DNA of 64,000 nucleotides from Niastella sp. (GTDB lineage Bacteria > Bacteroidota > Bacteroidia > Chitinophagales > Chitinophagaceae), in the NCBI GenBank assembly GCA_017744515.1, contig JAGIBF010000008.1, positions 1 through 64,000 of the forward strand, in the 5' to 3' direction. This document shows positions 33,585-42,387 of this stretch, one piece after another; within the stretch, counting starts at the first letter, position 1; the number at the start of each line of letters is the position of its first letter. The notes below the pieces were generated by a model. That model saw only the letters and a list, made by a program, of their open reading frames with translations, was not told the origin of the DNA and made no database searches. Position numbers and translations under genes: made by a program.

Positions 33585-34613
33585 TCAGAATAAAAGACTG
33601 GGATTGTTGCTGCCCGGTGTCCGCCCAAGGTGTTCGTAGGCTTTAGGTGTTACTTCACGCCCCCGGGGTGTACGTTTGATGAAACCTTCCTGGATCAGAA
33701 AGGGCTCATACACTTCTTCCAGTGTACCGGTTTCTTCACCTACAGCGGTGGCGATGGTAGTAATGCCTACCGGTCCGCCTTTGAATTTATCGATGATGGT
33801 AAGCAGAATACGGTTGTCCATTTCATCCAGTCCATACTCATCCACGTTCAATGCCCTCAAGGCATGTTGTGTGATGGCAAGATCGATCACGCCATTGCTC
33901 AGCACCTGCGCGAAATCGCGCACACGGCGCAGCAGGCCATTGCCGATACGGGGCGTTCCGCGGCTGCGGCGTGCAATTTCATGGGCCGCATCGGAAGTGA
34001 TCCTGGTATTGAGGATGCTTGCCGCGCGGTTGATGATCCGCTGCAGCACTTCAGCATTGTAATATTCCAGCCTGGCTTTGATGGCAAAACGCGATAACAG
34101 CGGTGCTGTCAGCAACCCGCTACGCGTGGTAGCGCCTACCAGTGTAAAAGGGTTTAAATTGATCTGAATACTGCGGGCATTGGGGCCGCTGTCGATCATG
34201 ATGTCGAGCCGGTAATCTTCCATGGCTGCGTAGAGGTATTCTTCTACTACGGTGCTCAACCGGTGGATCTCGTCGATGAACAAGACATCGTGGGGCTCCA
34301 GGTTGGTAAGTAGCCCGGCCAGGTCGCCCGGCTTTTCGATCACCGGCCCGGAGGTTTCTTTGATGCTAACGCCCATTTCATTGGCCACAATACGGCTCAG
34401 GGTCGTTTTGCCCAACCCGGGAGGGCCATGAAACAGCACATGGTCCAACGCCTCTCCGCGCAGCTTGGCAGCTTTGATAAATATCTTCAGGTTTTCAATG
34501 ATCTGTCCCTGACCGGCAAAATCTTCGATCTCTTTAGGGCGGATATTGTTCTCAAATTCTTTATCTGCAGCGGATAAGGACCCTTTTTCTGTATGTAAGT
34601 TTGGATTGGCCAT
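33585..34613 (-). CDS. ruvB: Holliday junction branch migration helicase subunit RuvB
   Basis: The 342-residue AAA+ motor drives branch migration with RuvA during recombination repair. It opens with the [11 protein letters not shown] strand, Walker [15 protein letters not shown] near 62, Walker [12 protein letters not shown], sensor [19 protein letters not shown], and the C-terminal winged helix ending [17 protein letters not shown]. Length is typical. ruvC is in this window but 20 kb away and ruvA is absent, so the genes are dispersed. Confidence 0.97.
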   Translation of the reverse strand: MANPNLHTEKGSLSAADKEFENNIRPKEIEDFAGQGQIIENLKIFIKAAKLRGEALDHVLFHGPPGLGKTTLSRIVANEMGVSIKETSGPVIEKPGDLAGLLTNLEPHDVLFIDEIHRLSTVVEEYLYAAMEDYRLDIMIDSGPNARSIQINLNPFTLVGATTRSGLLTAPLLSRFAIKARLEYYNAEVLQRIINRAASILNTRITSDAAHEIARRSRGTPRIGNGLLRRVRDFAQVLSNGVIDLAITQHALRALNVDEYGLDEMDNRILLTIIDKFKGGPVGITTIATAVGEETGTLEEVYEPFLIQEGFIKRTPRGREVTPKAYEHLGRTPGSNNPSLLF

Positions 34614-34746
34614 GCTTTTAGGTGAGCTTGATAAAACTATACAAATGTAAGTGTTGGCTATGAAACCGCCCCTTTCAGGTTCTTGGTCATAATCAATTGG
34701 CCACGGGAAATGCTACCCTTTAAAACCATTGATTTACATAGATTCT

Positions 34747-34815
34747 CCATTCATCCTCCATTGATCCTCCGTTCATCTTCCGTTCATCTTCCGTTCCGGA
34801 ATGGAGGATCAATGG
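34747..34815. repeat. 11-base tandem repeat with a 13-base inverted pair
   Basis: Units ccattcatcct, ccattgatcct, ccgttcatctt, ccgttcatctt, ccgttccggaa fill 34747-34801. CCATTGATCCTCC (34758-34770) is exactly complementary to GGAGGATCAATGG (34803-34815), so the array can fold back. Confidence 0.85.
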
Positions 34816-34913
34816 AAAAATAATTAATGTTTATTAGTTATTAAATGCAGGTTATGAGGAGTCACAAGTAATCGTAACAGGTCAAACGGAAAAAGGCGTT
34901 CCTCCCAAAATTA

Positions 34914-34946
34914 TATTTGCATATACAAATAAAGCCTTTATCTTTG
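34914..34946 (+). promoter_or_regulatory. marR promoter with overlapping operator
   Basis: TTTG at 34916-34919, an exact 19-base spacer and TATCTTTG at 34939-34946 form a textbook Bacteroidota promoter. The near-perfect palindrome TATTTGCATATACAAATA (34914-34931) covers the -33 element, a position where binding would block transcription. Confidence 0.75.
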
Positions 34947-34954
34947 TCCAGTCT

Positions 34955-35383
34955 ATGAAACCTTCAGAAAGCAAATACCGCCATTGCATGTACTTCGTAG
35001 CCAACGCTCTTGGCCGGAGGATAGAAAAACTGGCTATGGAGACCTGGAAGCGGGTTGATCTCTCGCCCAGTCATGCCTATTTGCTGATGCTGGTGATCGA
35101 AGAGCCGGGCATGCAGCCTACTGCTCTGAGTGAACAGCTGATCCTGACACCTTCGACCATTACCCGGCTGATCGAAAAGCTGGAAGGCAAAGAACTGGTA
35201 ACGCGTACTACAGAAGGTAAGATGACAAAGGTGTTTCCTACTGCTAAGGGTAAAGAGCTGTACCCAACACTGCAGGAATGCCTTACGCACTTCATTGAAA
35301 ATTATACCCATATCCTTGGTAAAGAAGAGAGTATGCGCATGGTGAAGAACATGGCCTGCATTGCCGACAAACTACCCGACTAA
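34955..35383 (+). CDS. MarR-family transcriptional regulator
   Basis: The 142-residue dimeric winged-helix regulator has the MarR core: HAYLLMLVIEEPGMQPTALSEQL, the recognition helix region TPSTITRLIEKLEGKELVTRT, and the wing EGKMTKVFPTAKG. It starts 9 bases after the promoter. Its palindromic site overlaps its own promoter, implying autorepression, and a second copy of the site lies before the next gene. The ligand is unknown. Confidence 0.93.
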   Translation: MKPSESKYRHCMYFVANALGRRIEKLAMETWKRVDLSPSHAYLLMLVIEEPGMQPTALSEQLILTPSTITRLIEKLEGKELVTRTTEGKMTKVFPTAKGKELYPTLQECLTHFIENYTHILGKEESMRMVKNMACIADKLPD

Positions 35384-35401
35384 TTTTTTTTGCCCCAATA
35401 C

Positions 35402-35413
35402 TTGTATATACAA
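35402..35413. promoter_or_regulatory. Second MarR-type operator, TTGTATATACAA
   Basis: A perfect 12-base palindrome 37 bases before the NmrA-family ATG. It differs at one base from TTGCATATACAA at 34917-34928 in the marR promoter. Confidence 0.6.
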
Positions 35414-35449
35414 TAATAATACACAATCACCCAACAAATTATTTAAAAC

Positions 35450-36340
35450 ATGCAGTACGTAATTACAGGTGGCGCTGGCCACATTTCGAAACCTTTGACA
35501 GAAGCATTACTGGCCGCAGGCCATAAGGTAACGGTGATTGGCCGCAATGCCGCCAACCTTCAGGAATTGGTCAATAAGGGCGCGAAGGCTGCTATTGGTT
35601 CAGTAGATGATGTGGCTTTCCTGTCGGCTATTTTTGCCGGCGCAGATGCCGTGTACCTGATGTCGCCTCCCAACTATGCCGCAACCAATGTGAAGCAGGC
35701 AATTGAACAGGTGGGTAAAAATTATCTGGCAGCGCTTACCGCCAACCCGGTTAAGTATGTAGTTCACCTCAGCAGCGTTGGTGCTCACCTTGAAGCCGGT
35801 ACCGGTCCCATTGCCGGTTTGCACCGTACAGAAAAGAACCTCAATACCCTGAGTGATATCAACATCCTTCACATCAGACCTTCTTATTTCTTCTATAATT
35901 TATTTGCCAACCTTGGTTTGATCAAACAAGCTGGTATTGCAGGTGGAAACTTCAGTGTGCCTGCCCGGCGGTTTCCGATTGCTGATACCAGTGATATTGC
36001 AGCAGTAGCAGCCGAGGAGTTATTGCAGTTGAAATTCAAAGGGCATGGTGTACGATATATTGCCAGTGATGAAGTTGGTACAGACGATATCGCCGCCGCA
36101 CTGGGCAAGGCAGTAGGTAAACCCGAACTTCCCTGGGTAAAGTTCCCCGACGACCAGGCCAAAGCAGGTATGTTGCAAGGTGGTTTAGGAGAAGACCTTG
36201 CCGACAACTATGTTGAAATGGGTCGTACTATCGATTCAGGCATTCTGTTCGAGGATTACTGGAAGCATAAGCAGGCGCTGGGAAAAGTGAAGCTGAATGA
36301 TTTTGCGCAGGTGTTTGCAGCAGCGTATAATGCCGGATAA
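35450..36340 (+). CDS. NmrA-family NAD(P)-binding oxidoreductase
   Basis: The 296-residue Rossmann protein begins with the dinucleotide-binding loop YVITGGAGHISKPLTEAL. Other marks are KVTVIGRNAANL, ADAVYLMSPP, VHLSSVGAHL and HIRPSYFF, as in atypical short-chain dehydrogenases (NmrA/NAD(P)H azoreductase-like). It lacks the usual YxxxK catalytic pair, as is common in NmrA-like proteins, so it may act as a redox sensor or a quinone/azo reductase. It probably forms the regulated target of the MarR protein before it. Confidence 0.88.
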   Translation: MQYVITGGAGHISKPLTEALLAAGHKVTVIGRNAANLQELVNKGAKAAIGSVDDVAFLSAIFAGADAVYLMSPPNYAATNVKQAIEQVGKNYLAALTANPVKYVVHLSSVGAHLEAGTGPIAGLHRTEKNLNTLSDINILHIRPSYFFYNLFANLGLIKQAGIAGGNFSVPARRFPIADTSDIAAVAAEELLQLKFKGHGVRYIASDEVGTDDIAAALGKAVGKPELPWVKFPDDQAKAGMLQGGLGEDLADNYVEMGRTIDSGILFEDYWKHKQALGKVKLNDFAQVFAAAYNAG

Positions 36341-36357
36341 GTTATCTTTGGTTCACT

Positions 36358-36642
36358 ATGAACTACGATCAATTTTACGCCAGTATTACCGAGGCTACAC
36401 CGCCAAATGGTATTAGTGTGTACCTGCGTGCGCTGTGGCTGGATGCCAAGGGCGATTGGGACGCTTCGCATGAAGCCATTCAGGATGTGCCTGATCAAAA
36501 GGCTTCCTGGATACACGCCTACCTGCACCGCAAAGAGGGTGATACGTTCAATGCCAATTACTGGTACAACAAAGCCAATAAGCGCATGCCCGGTTATTCG
36601 CTGGAGCAGGAATGGGAAGAGATTGTAAAAGCATTCTTATAA
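36358..36642 (+). CDS. Small tetratricopeptide-like unknown protein
   Basis: The 94-residue soluble protein has helical text: YLRALWLDAKGDWDASHEAI, then a WIHAYLHRKEGD segment, then YWYNKANKRMPGYSLEQEWEEIV. The repeated pattern of paired helices and residue spacing recalls one or two TPR-like hairpins; I recognise no named family. It begins 17 bases after the NmrA stop, so the genes are probably co-transcribed. Confidence 0.78.
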   Translation: MNYDQFYASITEATPPNGISVYLRALWLDAKGDWDASHEAIQDVPDQKASWIHAYLHRKEGDTFNANYWYNKANKRMPGYSLEQEWEEIVKAFL

Positions 36643-36655
36643 ATACTCTAACATA

Positions 36656-36751
36656 AAGGTGAGCCGCCCTTGCAATGCTACATTTGCTGCGCTGCAGGGC
36701 GACCCACCTTTTTTACTTGGCCTTCAACGCTTCGACAGGCTCAGCGTGACA
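36656..36751. repeat. REP-B followed by REP-A
   Basis: REP-B (36656-36710) begins AAAGGTGAGCCGCCC and ends GGGCGACCCACCTT. REP-A (36722-36751) contains CTTCGACAGGCTCAGCGTGA. The pair lies between convergent genes. Confidence 0.85.
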
Positions 36752-36760
36752 GCTACTAAA

Positions 36761-37990
36761 TTATTTTTCCCTGACTCCTACTGCTATTCTTCTATCCAGC
36801 CTGCGTTGTTCATCGGGCGCATCGGCAGCAGCTTTGGCAAATTCTGAACCGTAGCCTTCTGCGCCTGCCAACTGAGCTGCATTCGCACCAGTACTCTTCA
36901 ATGCTGTCAGTACAGCATCTGCCCGGTCCTGGGATAGTTTTTTGTTGACAGCAGCATCACCGCTTTTATCGGTATACCCTCCTATCTTGATCTTTAGTTT
37001 GGGATATGCTTTCAGGATAGCAGCAATATTGCTTACCTGCTTCAGGCTTTCCGGTGTTAGCTCAGCACTGCCTGTCTGGAAGTTGAGGTTATCGAAATCA
37101 AACCACACATCTTTACCACCTTTTGATGCGGGATCATTCAGGAAGGTAACCAGTTTGTCTTCGATGCCTCCTTTGTAAGCATCCAACTCTATGCCATCGG
37201 GCAGCTTCACTTTAATAGAGCCCAATGACGGTTCAGCAGGTGCTTGCTGCACCGTATCGGGTCCCGGTGTTACTACCGCTTCTTCTGCCGAACGGTTACA
37301 TCCTTTGGTGAGGTATACAATAGCTGCGATAGCAAGTAATGCCAATAACACGGGCACCAACCATTTATTGCTGCTGCCGGCTGCTTTGCCTGCAGTGGTA
37401 CGCGCTGCATTGGTAGCATTGCTGAAAGCGCCGGTGAGCTTACTGCCTAAATCGCCCAAACTGCCAAGCCCCAATGCGCCTGCCAGGTTAAGGCCGGAAG
37501 GAAGTGCATTGAGGATATTGTCTTTCTGACTGGCCAGCATGGAAGTAAGTCCCGAAACATCGAGGTTCTTCTGTGTCACTTCTTTGCCTATTGAGCCCAA
37601 TGCTGCAGGCGCGGCCACACTAAGTACAGAGGCCGCTGAAGACTCGCGTATGCCTGCAAACCCGGCAATAAGACTGATTATATTATCTGCTTTATCGCCG
37701 AAGATCTTCTTCAGCCATTCAAGGCCTTTACTTACTATGTTACTACCTCCTGCAAATGAGCTCAGGCTACCGAGTATGCCGCTACCGGCTGCGTCTTTCG
37801 ACAGGTTTAAGATACCGGATGCTCCGTCCGTTGTACCGGCCTTGCTAAGCAGGCCTGCCAGCACTGCAGGAATGGCGCCACCGATCGCTTTTTGAATACC
37901 GCCTTCGCTTTCACCAAAAGAGCCAGCCATTTTAGCCGTCAGGTCATTGGTGAAAAGTCCTTTCACCGAATCAAGAAGATTGAATGACAT
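36761..37990 (-). CDS. DUF937 - transmembrane - OmpA fusion protein
   Basis: The 409-residue protein has an N-terminal DUF937-like region (about 1-180: Gly/Ala/Leu-rich, IQKAIGGAIPAVLAGLL, ASVLSVAAPAALGSIG). One membrane segment lies near 217-234 (WLVPVLLALLAIAAIVYL), then a Pro-rich linker. The C-terminal OmpA domain binds peptidoglycan: WFDFDNLNFQTGSAEL, then KIKIGGYTDKSGDAAVN and LSQDRADAVL. It probably links the membrane to peptidoglycan. The start at 37990 opens MSFNLLDSVKGLF; the upstream frame is non-homologous. Confidence 0.85.
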   Translation of the reverse strand: MSFNLLDSVKGLFTNDLTAKMAGSFGESEGGIQKAIGGAIPAVLAGLLSKAGTTDGASGILNLSKDAAGSGILGSLSSFAGGSNIVSKGLEWLKKIFGDKADNIISLIAGFAGIRESSAASVLSVAAPAALGSIGKEVTQKNLDVSGLTSMLASQKDNILNALPSGLNLAGALGLGSLGDLGSKLTGAFSNATNAARTTAGKAAGSSNKWLVPVLLALLAIAAIVYLTKGCNRSAEEAVVTPGPDTVQQAPAEPSLGSIKVKLPDGIELDAYKGGIEDKLVTFLNDPASKGGKDVWFDFDNLNFQTGSAELTPESLKQVSNIAAILKAYPKLKIKIGGYTDKSGDAAVNKKLSQDRADAVLTALKSTGANAAQLAGAEGYGSEFAKAAADAPDEQRRLDRRIAVGVREK

Positions 37991-38172
37991 AATCAAGAAT
38001 TTTAGGTGTATAAAACAAATACAGGTAACCCGCCAACTGCGGGCCGGAAGAGGGTGTGGCATCCATGCCGGGGTAAAGTGTAGCTCAGCTGTAAGTAATA
38101 ATAAGTAGCTCTATCAGGTAATATAGCAGAAAACCCGGTGGAGTAGTCCTTTTGTTGAACTTAAGGGGATTC

Positions 38173-38883
38173 TTATTCGCTTTTCGCGAAACGCATTAAC
38201 TGAAGTATCAGATCGGGATCGGGGCAATTGGCCAGGTATTTTTCGCGCTCTGAATATTTGCATACGCCGGGGTAATCGCCTTCTTTCAATTCCATATCCA
38301 GTATTACCTGGAAATGCAGGTGTGGTGGCCAGTGTCCATTCTCTGCCGGTTCGCCAAAATGTGCGATCTCCTGGCCAATGGAAATGTATTGTCCGTTGGA
38401 AAGTTTTTGTATGTCGCGCAAACTAACATGGCCGTATAAGGTATAAAAGGGTAATCCATCCAGCTGGTGCAGCAGGATGATGGTGGCTCCGTAATCGCCG
38501 TAGTTATCATTGAAAGCAAAGCTATGGACCATACCGCCCATGAAAGCATACACTGGTGTGCCGGCCTGCCCCCATATATCTACGCCAAGGTGCAGCCTGC
38601 GTGGTTCTTCACCGGGCTGCAAGGAATCAAACAGCTTGCTACGGTTGTATACCGTGCGGTGCTCATCATAGCCACCAATACCCAGCCGGGCATTGGCTGT
38701 TTGTAGTTTGTGATCAAGATAAGAAGTGAAGCGCTGTGTGTCGTCGATGATATTACTGGTCAATGCCGCATTCTTCTCTGTAAAATCGAGCAGCAGGAGC
38801 TTTTCCGTGGCATGGTTAACTTTTACCACCGGATGAAAGGTAGCCTGGTACTTTCGTATCGTATTTTCAAACACAGAGGGCAT
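38173..38883 (-). CDS. M23-family metallopeptidase-like protein
   Basis: The 236-residue protein has a LytM fold: HLGVDIWGQAGTPVYAFMGG (His and Asp metal ligands near 96-101), YTLYGHVS, and the HLHFQV motif (His-x-His) near 186-190. It lacks a signal peptide, so it may be cytoplasmic, or a piece of a larger protein; similar domains are found fused to class III aminotransferases. The substrate is not known; peptidoglycan peptides are the family norm. No visible operon partners. Confidence 0.85.
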   Translation of the reverse strand: MPSVFENTIRKYQATFHPVVKVNHATEKLLLLDFTEKNAALTSNIIDDTQRFTSYLDHKLQTANARLGIGGYDEHRTVYNRSKLFDSLQPGEEPRRLHLGVDIWGQAGTPVYAFMGGMVHSFAFNDNYGDYGATIILLHQLDGLPFYTLYGHVSLRDIQKLSNGQYISIGQEIAHFGEPAENGHWPPHLHFQVILDMELKEGDYPGVCKYSEREKYLANCPDPDLILQLMRFAKSE

Positions 38884-39008
38884 ATGCAGGTTTTAAGGAT
38901 TATAACTGCCGCTTGTAAGCAATTTGATGCTTTTATGCATTCCTATCTGTCGCAAATATCCCGGTTTGTTACCTTTAAATCAATTCCATTTCCAAAAACA
39001 TCTACTAT

Positions 39009-42000
39009 ATGAGCAAATACCTCTTTCTGGGAGTCCTGCTGGTGATGGTCAAGATAGCAGCAGCCCAACAAAGCCCCTTATGGCTAAGATATCCCGCTAT
39101 TTCTCCCGACGGTAAAACGATTGTTTTCAGCTTCAAAGGCGACCTGTATAAGGTGTCGGCCAGTGGTGGCGACGCCATTCCTTTGACGCTGCATGAGGCG
39201 CATGACTTCATGCCTGTGTGGAGCCGCGATGGCAAGTACATCGCTTTTGCGAGCGACCGTTACGGCAACTTCGATGTGTATGTAATGCCATCTTCCGGTG
39301 GTGAAGCTACCCGCCTCACTTATCATTCTGCCCCCGATTATCCTTATGACTTTACACCCGACGGCAAAAAGGTGATCTTCGGCACCAACCGCAATGATGT
39401 TTATACCAGCGTACGCTTTCCGCAGCGTGGCCTGTTCCAAAAGTTGTATGAAGTGCCAGTGACCGGCGGCCGTTCAGTCATGTTCCTGTCGGCCGGTTCT
39501 GAGTTTGCGCATTTCAGCAGCAAGGGTGATCAATTGATATTCCAGGACCGCAAAGGTTATGAAGATGCCTGGCGCAAGCACCACACGTCGGCTGTAACGC
39601 GCGACATCTGGTTGTATGATGTGAAGAAGGATGATTACCAGCAGGTATCTGGTTTTGCCGGTGAAGACCGCGAGCCGATCTTCTCTGCCGATGATCAATA
39701 CTTTTATTATCTCAGTGAAAAGAATGGCAATAGCCAGAATATTTATAAGGCGCCTGTAAAAACAAAGATCGCAGAGCAGCAGCTTACTTCTTTTAAGGAT
39801 CATCCCGTACGTCACCTCTCCCGCTCCGGCGACAACACGCTTTGCTTTACGTATGATGGCGAGATCTATACTTTGAAAGAAGGTGAACAACCTAAAAAGG
39901 TAGCTATCCGCATCAATACCGATGGGCGCACCAATACTGAAAAGATCATTCCCATCAATACTGGTGTTACGCAAACGGCTTTATCGCCCAATGGCAAAGA
40001 GATGGCTTTTATTGTGCGTGGCGAAGTGTTTGTAACTTCTATTGAAGGGGGCATTACCAAGCGCATTACCAATACGCCGCAGCAGGAACGTACGTTGCAG
40101 TTTACACCCGATGGCCGTTCACTGATCTATGCAGCAGAGAGGGGTAATAGCTGGGACATCTACCGCACTACTATTGAAAGAAAAGAGGAGCCTTACTTCT
40201 ATGCTTCTACTGTTTTGAAAGAAGAGCCACTGATTGCCACAGAAGCGGAAGAGTTTCAGCCGGTGATCTCTCCCGATGGAAAAGAGGTTGCTTATCTCGA
40301 AGAAAGGAATATCGTCAAGGTATATAATATCGCGTCCAAAAAGAGCCGCACCATTGTGCCCAAGGGTGTCAACTTCTCTTATGCTGATGGTGATCAGTAT
40401 TTCACGTGGTCGCCCGATGGCAAATGGATTGCCTTCAACTCGGCTGAAGGCCGCTGGGGTTCTTCTGAAGTAGCCCTGATGAAAGCCGATGGCAGTGGTG
40501 AAAGAAAGAACGTTACTGAAAGTGGCTTCTCCGACGGCGGCGCCAAATGGGCCTATAATGGCAAGGCTTTGTTGTGGCTCACTGATCGTGATGGTAAAAA
40601 GCCGCTGGCCTTCCAGGGCGCCCGCGAAGTGGATATTTATGCCATGTTCTTCGACCAGGATCTGTATGATCGTTTTAAACTGAGCAAGGATGATTATGCG
40701 CTGTTGAAAGAAAAGGAAGAGAACGATAAAAAGGAAAAGAAGGATACTGCATTGCAGAATGCTATTGCTAAAAAAGAAAAGGACTGGCAGCCGTTGTTTG
40801 AGAATCTCGACAACCGGAAGACAAGGCTTACTATCAACTCTGGTAATATTTCTGATTTCACGTTGTCATCTGATGGTGAGAAACTGTATTACCTGGCCCG
40901 CGTAGAAAAGGGTTATGACCTGTGGCTGACGAATACGCGCACGCGCGAAACCAAGATACTGACCAAACTGGATGGTGGCCCTGCCGGTATGGATGTAACC
41001 AAAGATGGTAAAAGTATTTTTGTAGTGAGTGATGGCCGCATTATGAAAGTAGATGCGGAGGCTGGCCGTATTTCTCCTGTTACAGTGAACGGTGAGATGA
41101 ACCTCAATGCCGCTGCTGAAAGGGAATACATTTATGAACACGCATGGCGTCAGGTAGTAAAGAAATTCTACGATCCCAAATTGCAGGGCACCAACTGGAA
41201 CTTGTACAAAACCACGTACGCGAAGTTCCTGCCGTATATCAACAACAACTACGACTACCAGGAGCTGCTGAGTGAGTTGCTTGGCGAGCTGAATGCTTCT
41301 CACACCGGAGGCCGCTATTCTCCGCAACAGGTCAATACGGATGCTACCGCCAGCCTCGGACTGTTGTATGATGAATCTTACGACGGTGCGGGTGTAAAGG
41401 TGATGGAAGTGATCGAGGGTGGTCCCTTGCTGAATGCGAAAACGAAGATCGCAGCCGGCACCGTGATCGAGAAGATAGATGGTGAAGTTATTGCAGAAAA
41501 TATGGATTGGAATAAGCTGTTGAACCGTAAGGCAACTAAGAATGTATTGCTGAGCCTGTATAACCCCGCTACCAAAGAGCGCTGGGAAGAAACGCTGAAG
41601 CCTATTTCACAGGGTGAGGAGCAAGGGTTATTGTATAACCGTTGGGTAAAAACCATGCGCAGGAAGGTGGATGAATTATCTGGTGGCAAGGTTGGTTATG
41701 TACATGTGCAGGGCATGAATGATGGCAGCTACCGTACCGTGTATGAAGAAGTGCTGGGCAAGAATGCCGGTAAAGAGGCATTGATCGTAGATACGCGCTT
41801 TAATGGTGGTGGCTGGCTGCATGATGACCTCGTTACTTTCCTTGGCGGTAAAAAATACTTAGACTTTTCTCCTCAAGGGGTGACGCCTACTTCCGGAGAA
41901 CCACGCAATAAGTGGAGTAATCCTTCCTGTGTGTTGATGAGCGAAAGCAACTACTCCGACGCTTTCCTGTTTCCCTATGCTTACAAGAGCCTGGAGCTGG

Positions 42001-42263
42001 GCAAACTGATCGGCATGCCAGTGCCAGGTACTGGTACGGCGGTATGGTGGGAAACACAGATAGACCCAACGCTGGTATTCGGTATTCCGATGGTAGCGAC
42101 TATTGGCAAGGAAAAGCGCCCTACTGAAAACCTGCAACTGGAACCGGATATTAAGCTGACCAATGATTTCAAGGCTATTCTGAAAGGCCAGGACCAACAA
42201 TTGGAAAGGGCTATTAAGGAAATGCTGGAAGAGATCAAGAAGGGACCGAAGAAAGGCTTTTAA
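39009..42263 (+). CDS. Tricorn-like S41 peptidase with beta-propeller
   Basis: The 1084-residue secreted protein has a signal peptide (residues 1-20) and N-terminal PD40/WD40-like propeller repeats (ISPDGKTIVF, WSRDGKYIAFASDRYGNFDVYVM, FTPDGKKVIFGTN, later more). A tricorn core follows about 670-760, a PDZ domain at about 770-850, and an S41 protease domain (IVDTRFNGGGWLHDDL, SESNYSDAFLFPYAYK) with the nucleophile Ser of the NYSD motif. Such tricorn homologues degrade peptides; substrate unknown. Located after the M23 gene on the opposite strand. Confidence 0.93.
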   Translation: MSKYLFLGVLLVMVKIAAAQQSPLWLRYPAISPDGKTIVFSFKGDLYKVSASGGDAIPLTLHEAHDFMPVWSRDGKYIAFASDRYGNFDVYVMPSSGGEATRLTYHSAPDYPYDFTPDGKKVIFGTNRNDVYTSVRFPQRGLFQKLYEVPVTGGRSVMFLSAGSEFAHFSSKGDQLIFQDRKGYEDAWRKHHTSAVTRDIWLYDVKKDDYQQVSGFAGEDREPIFSADDQYFYYLSEKNGNSQNIYKAPVKTKIAEQQLTSFKDHPVRHLSRSGDNTLCFTYDGEIYTLKEGEQPKKVAIRINTDGRTNTEKIIPINTGVTQTALSPNGKEMAFIVRGEVFVTSIEGGITKRITNTPQQERTLQFTPDGRSLIYAAERGNSWDIYRTTIERKEEPYFYASTVLKEEPLIATEAEEFQPVISPDGKEVAYLEERNIVKVYNIASKKSRTIVPKGVNFSYADGDQYFTWSPDGKWIAFNSAEGRWGSSEVALMKADGSGERKNVTESGFSDGGAKWAYNGKALLWLTDRDGKKPLAFQGAREVDIYAMFFDQDLYDRFKLSKDDYALLKEKEENDKKEKKDTALQNAIAKKEKDWQPLFENLDNRKTRLTINSGNISDFTLSSDGEKLYYLARVEKGYDLWLTNTRTRETKILTKLDGGPAGMDVTKDGKSIFVVSDGRIMKVDAEAGRISPVTVNGEMNLNAAAEREYIYEHAWRQVVKKFYDPKLQGTNWNLYKTTYAKFLPYINNNYDYQELLSELLGELNASHTGGRYSPQQVNTDATASLGLLYDESYDGAGVKVMEVIEGGPLLNAKTKIAAGTVIEKIDGEVIAENMDWNKLLNRKATKNVLLSLYNPATKERWEETLKPISQGEEQGLLYNRWVKTMRRKVDELSGGKVGYVHVQGMNDGSYRTVYEEVLGKNAGKEALIVDTRFNGGGWLHDDLVTFLGGKKYLDFSPQGVTPTSGEPRNKWSNPSCVLMSESNYSDAFLFPYAYKSLELGKLIGMPVPGTGTAVWWETQIDPTLVFGIPMVATIGKEKRPTENLQLEPDIKLTNDFKAILKGQDQQLERAIKEMLEEIKKGPKKGF

Positions 42264-42303
42264 CGCGGATTAGCAGATTAGTACTGATTTCACGGATTAT
42301 AAA

Positions 42304-42335
42304 CAAAAGGCCACCCAATCGGGTGGCTCTTTTGT
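42304..42335. terminator. Bidirectional terminator
   Basis: GCCACCC (42310-42316) pairs with GGGTGGC (42321-42327) over an AATC loop, with A-rich sequence before it and T-rich after it, between convergent genes. Confidence 0.8.
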
Positions 42336-42387
42336 TTCCTATACGCAATCTTAATTCAGCACTTATTTTAATAGCGTCCTTAATGTG

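Larger units (their letters stand above)
34614..34954. other. 341-base gap with an 11-base array and the marR promoter
   Basis: Between divergent ruvB and marR. The gap contains the 11-base tandem array (34747-34801), a 13-base inverted pair and the marR promoter/operator, described separately. No open frame or RNA gene was seen in the remainder. Confidence 0.7.
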
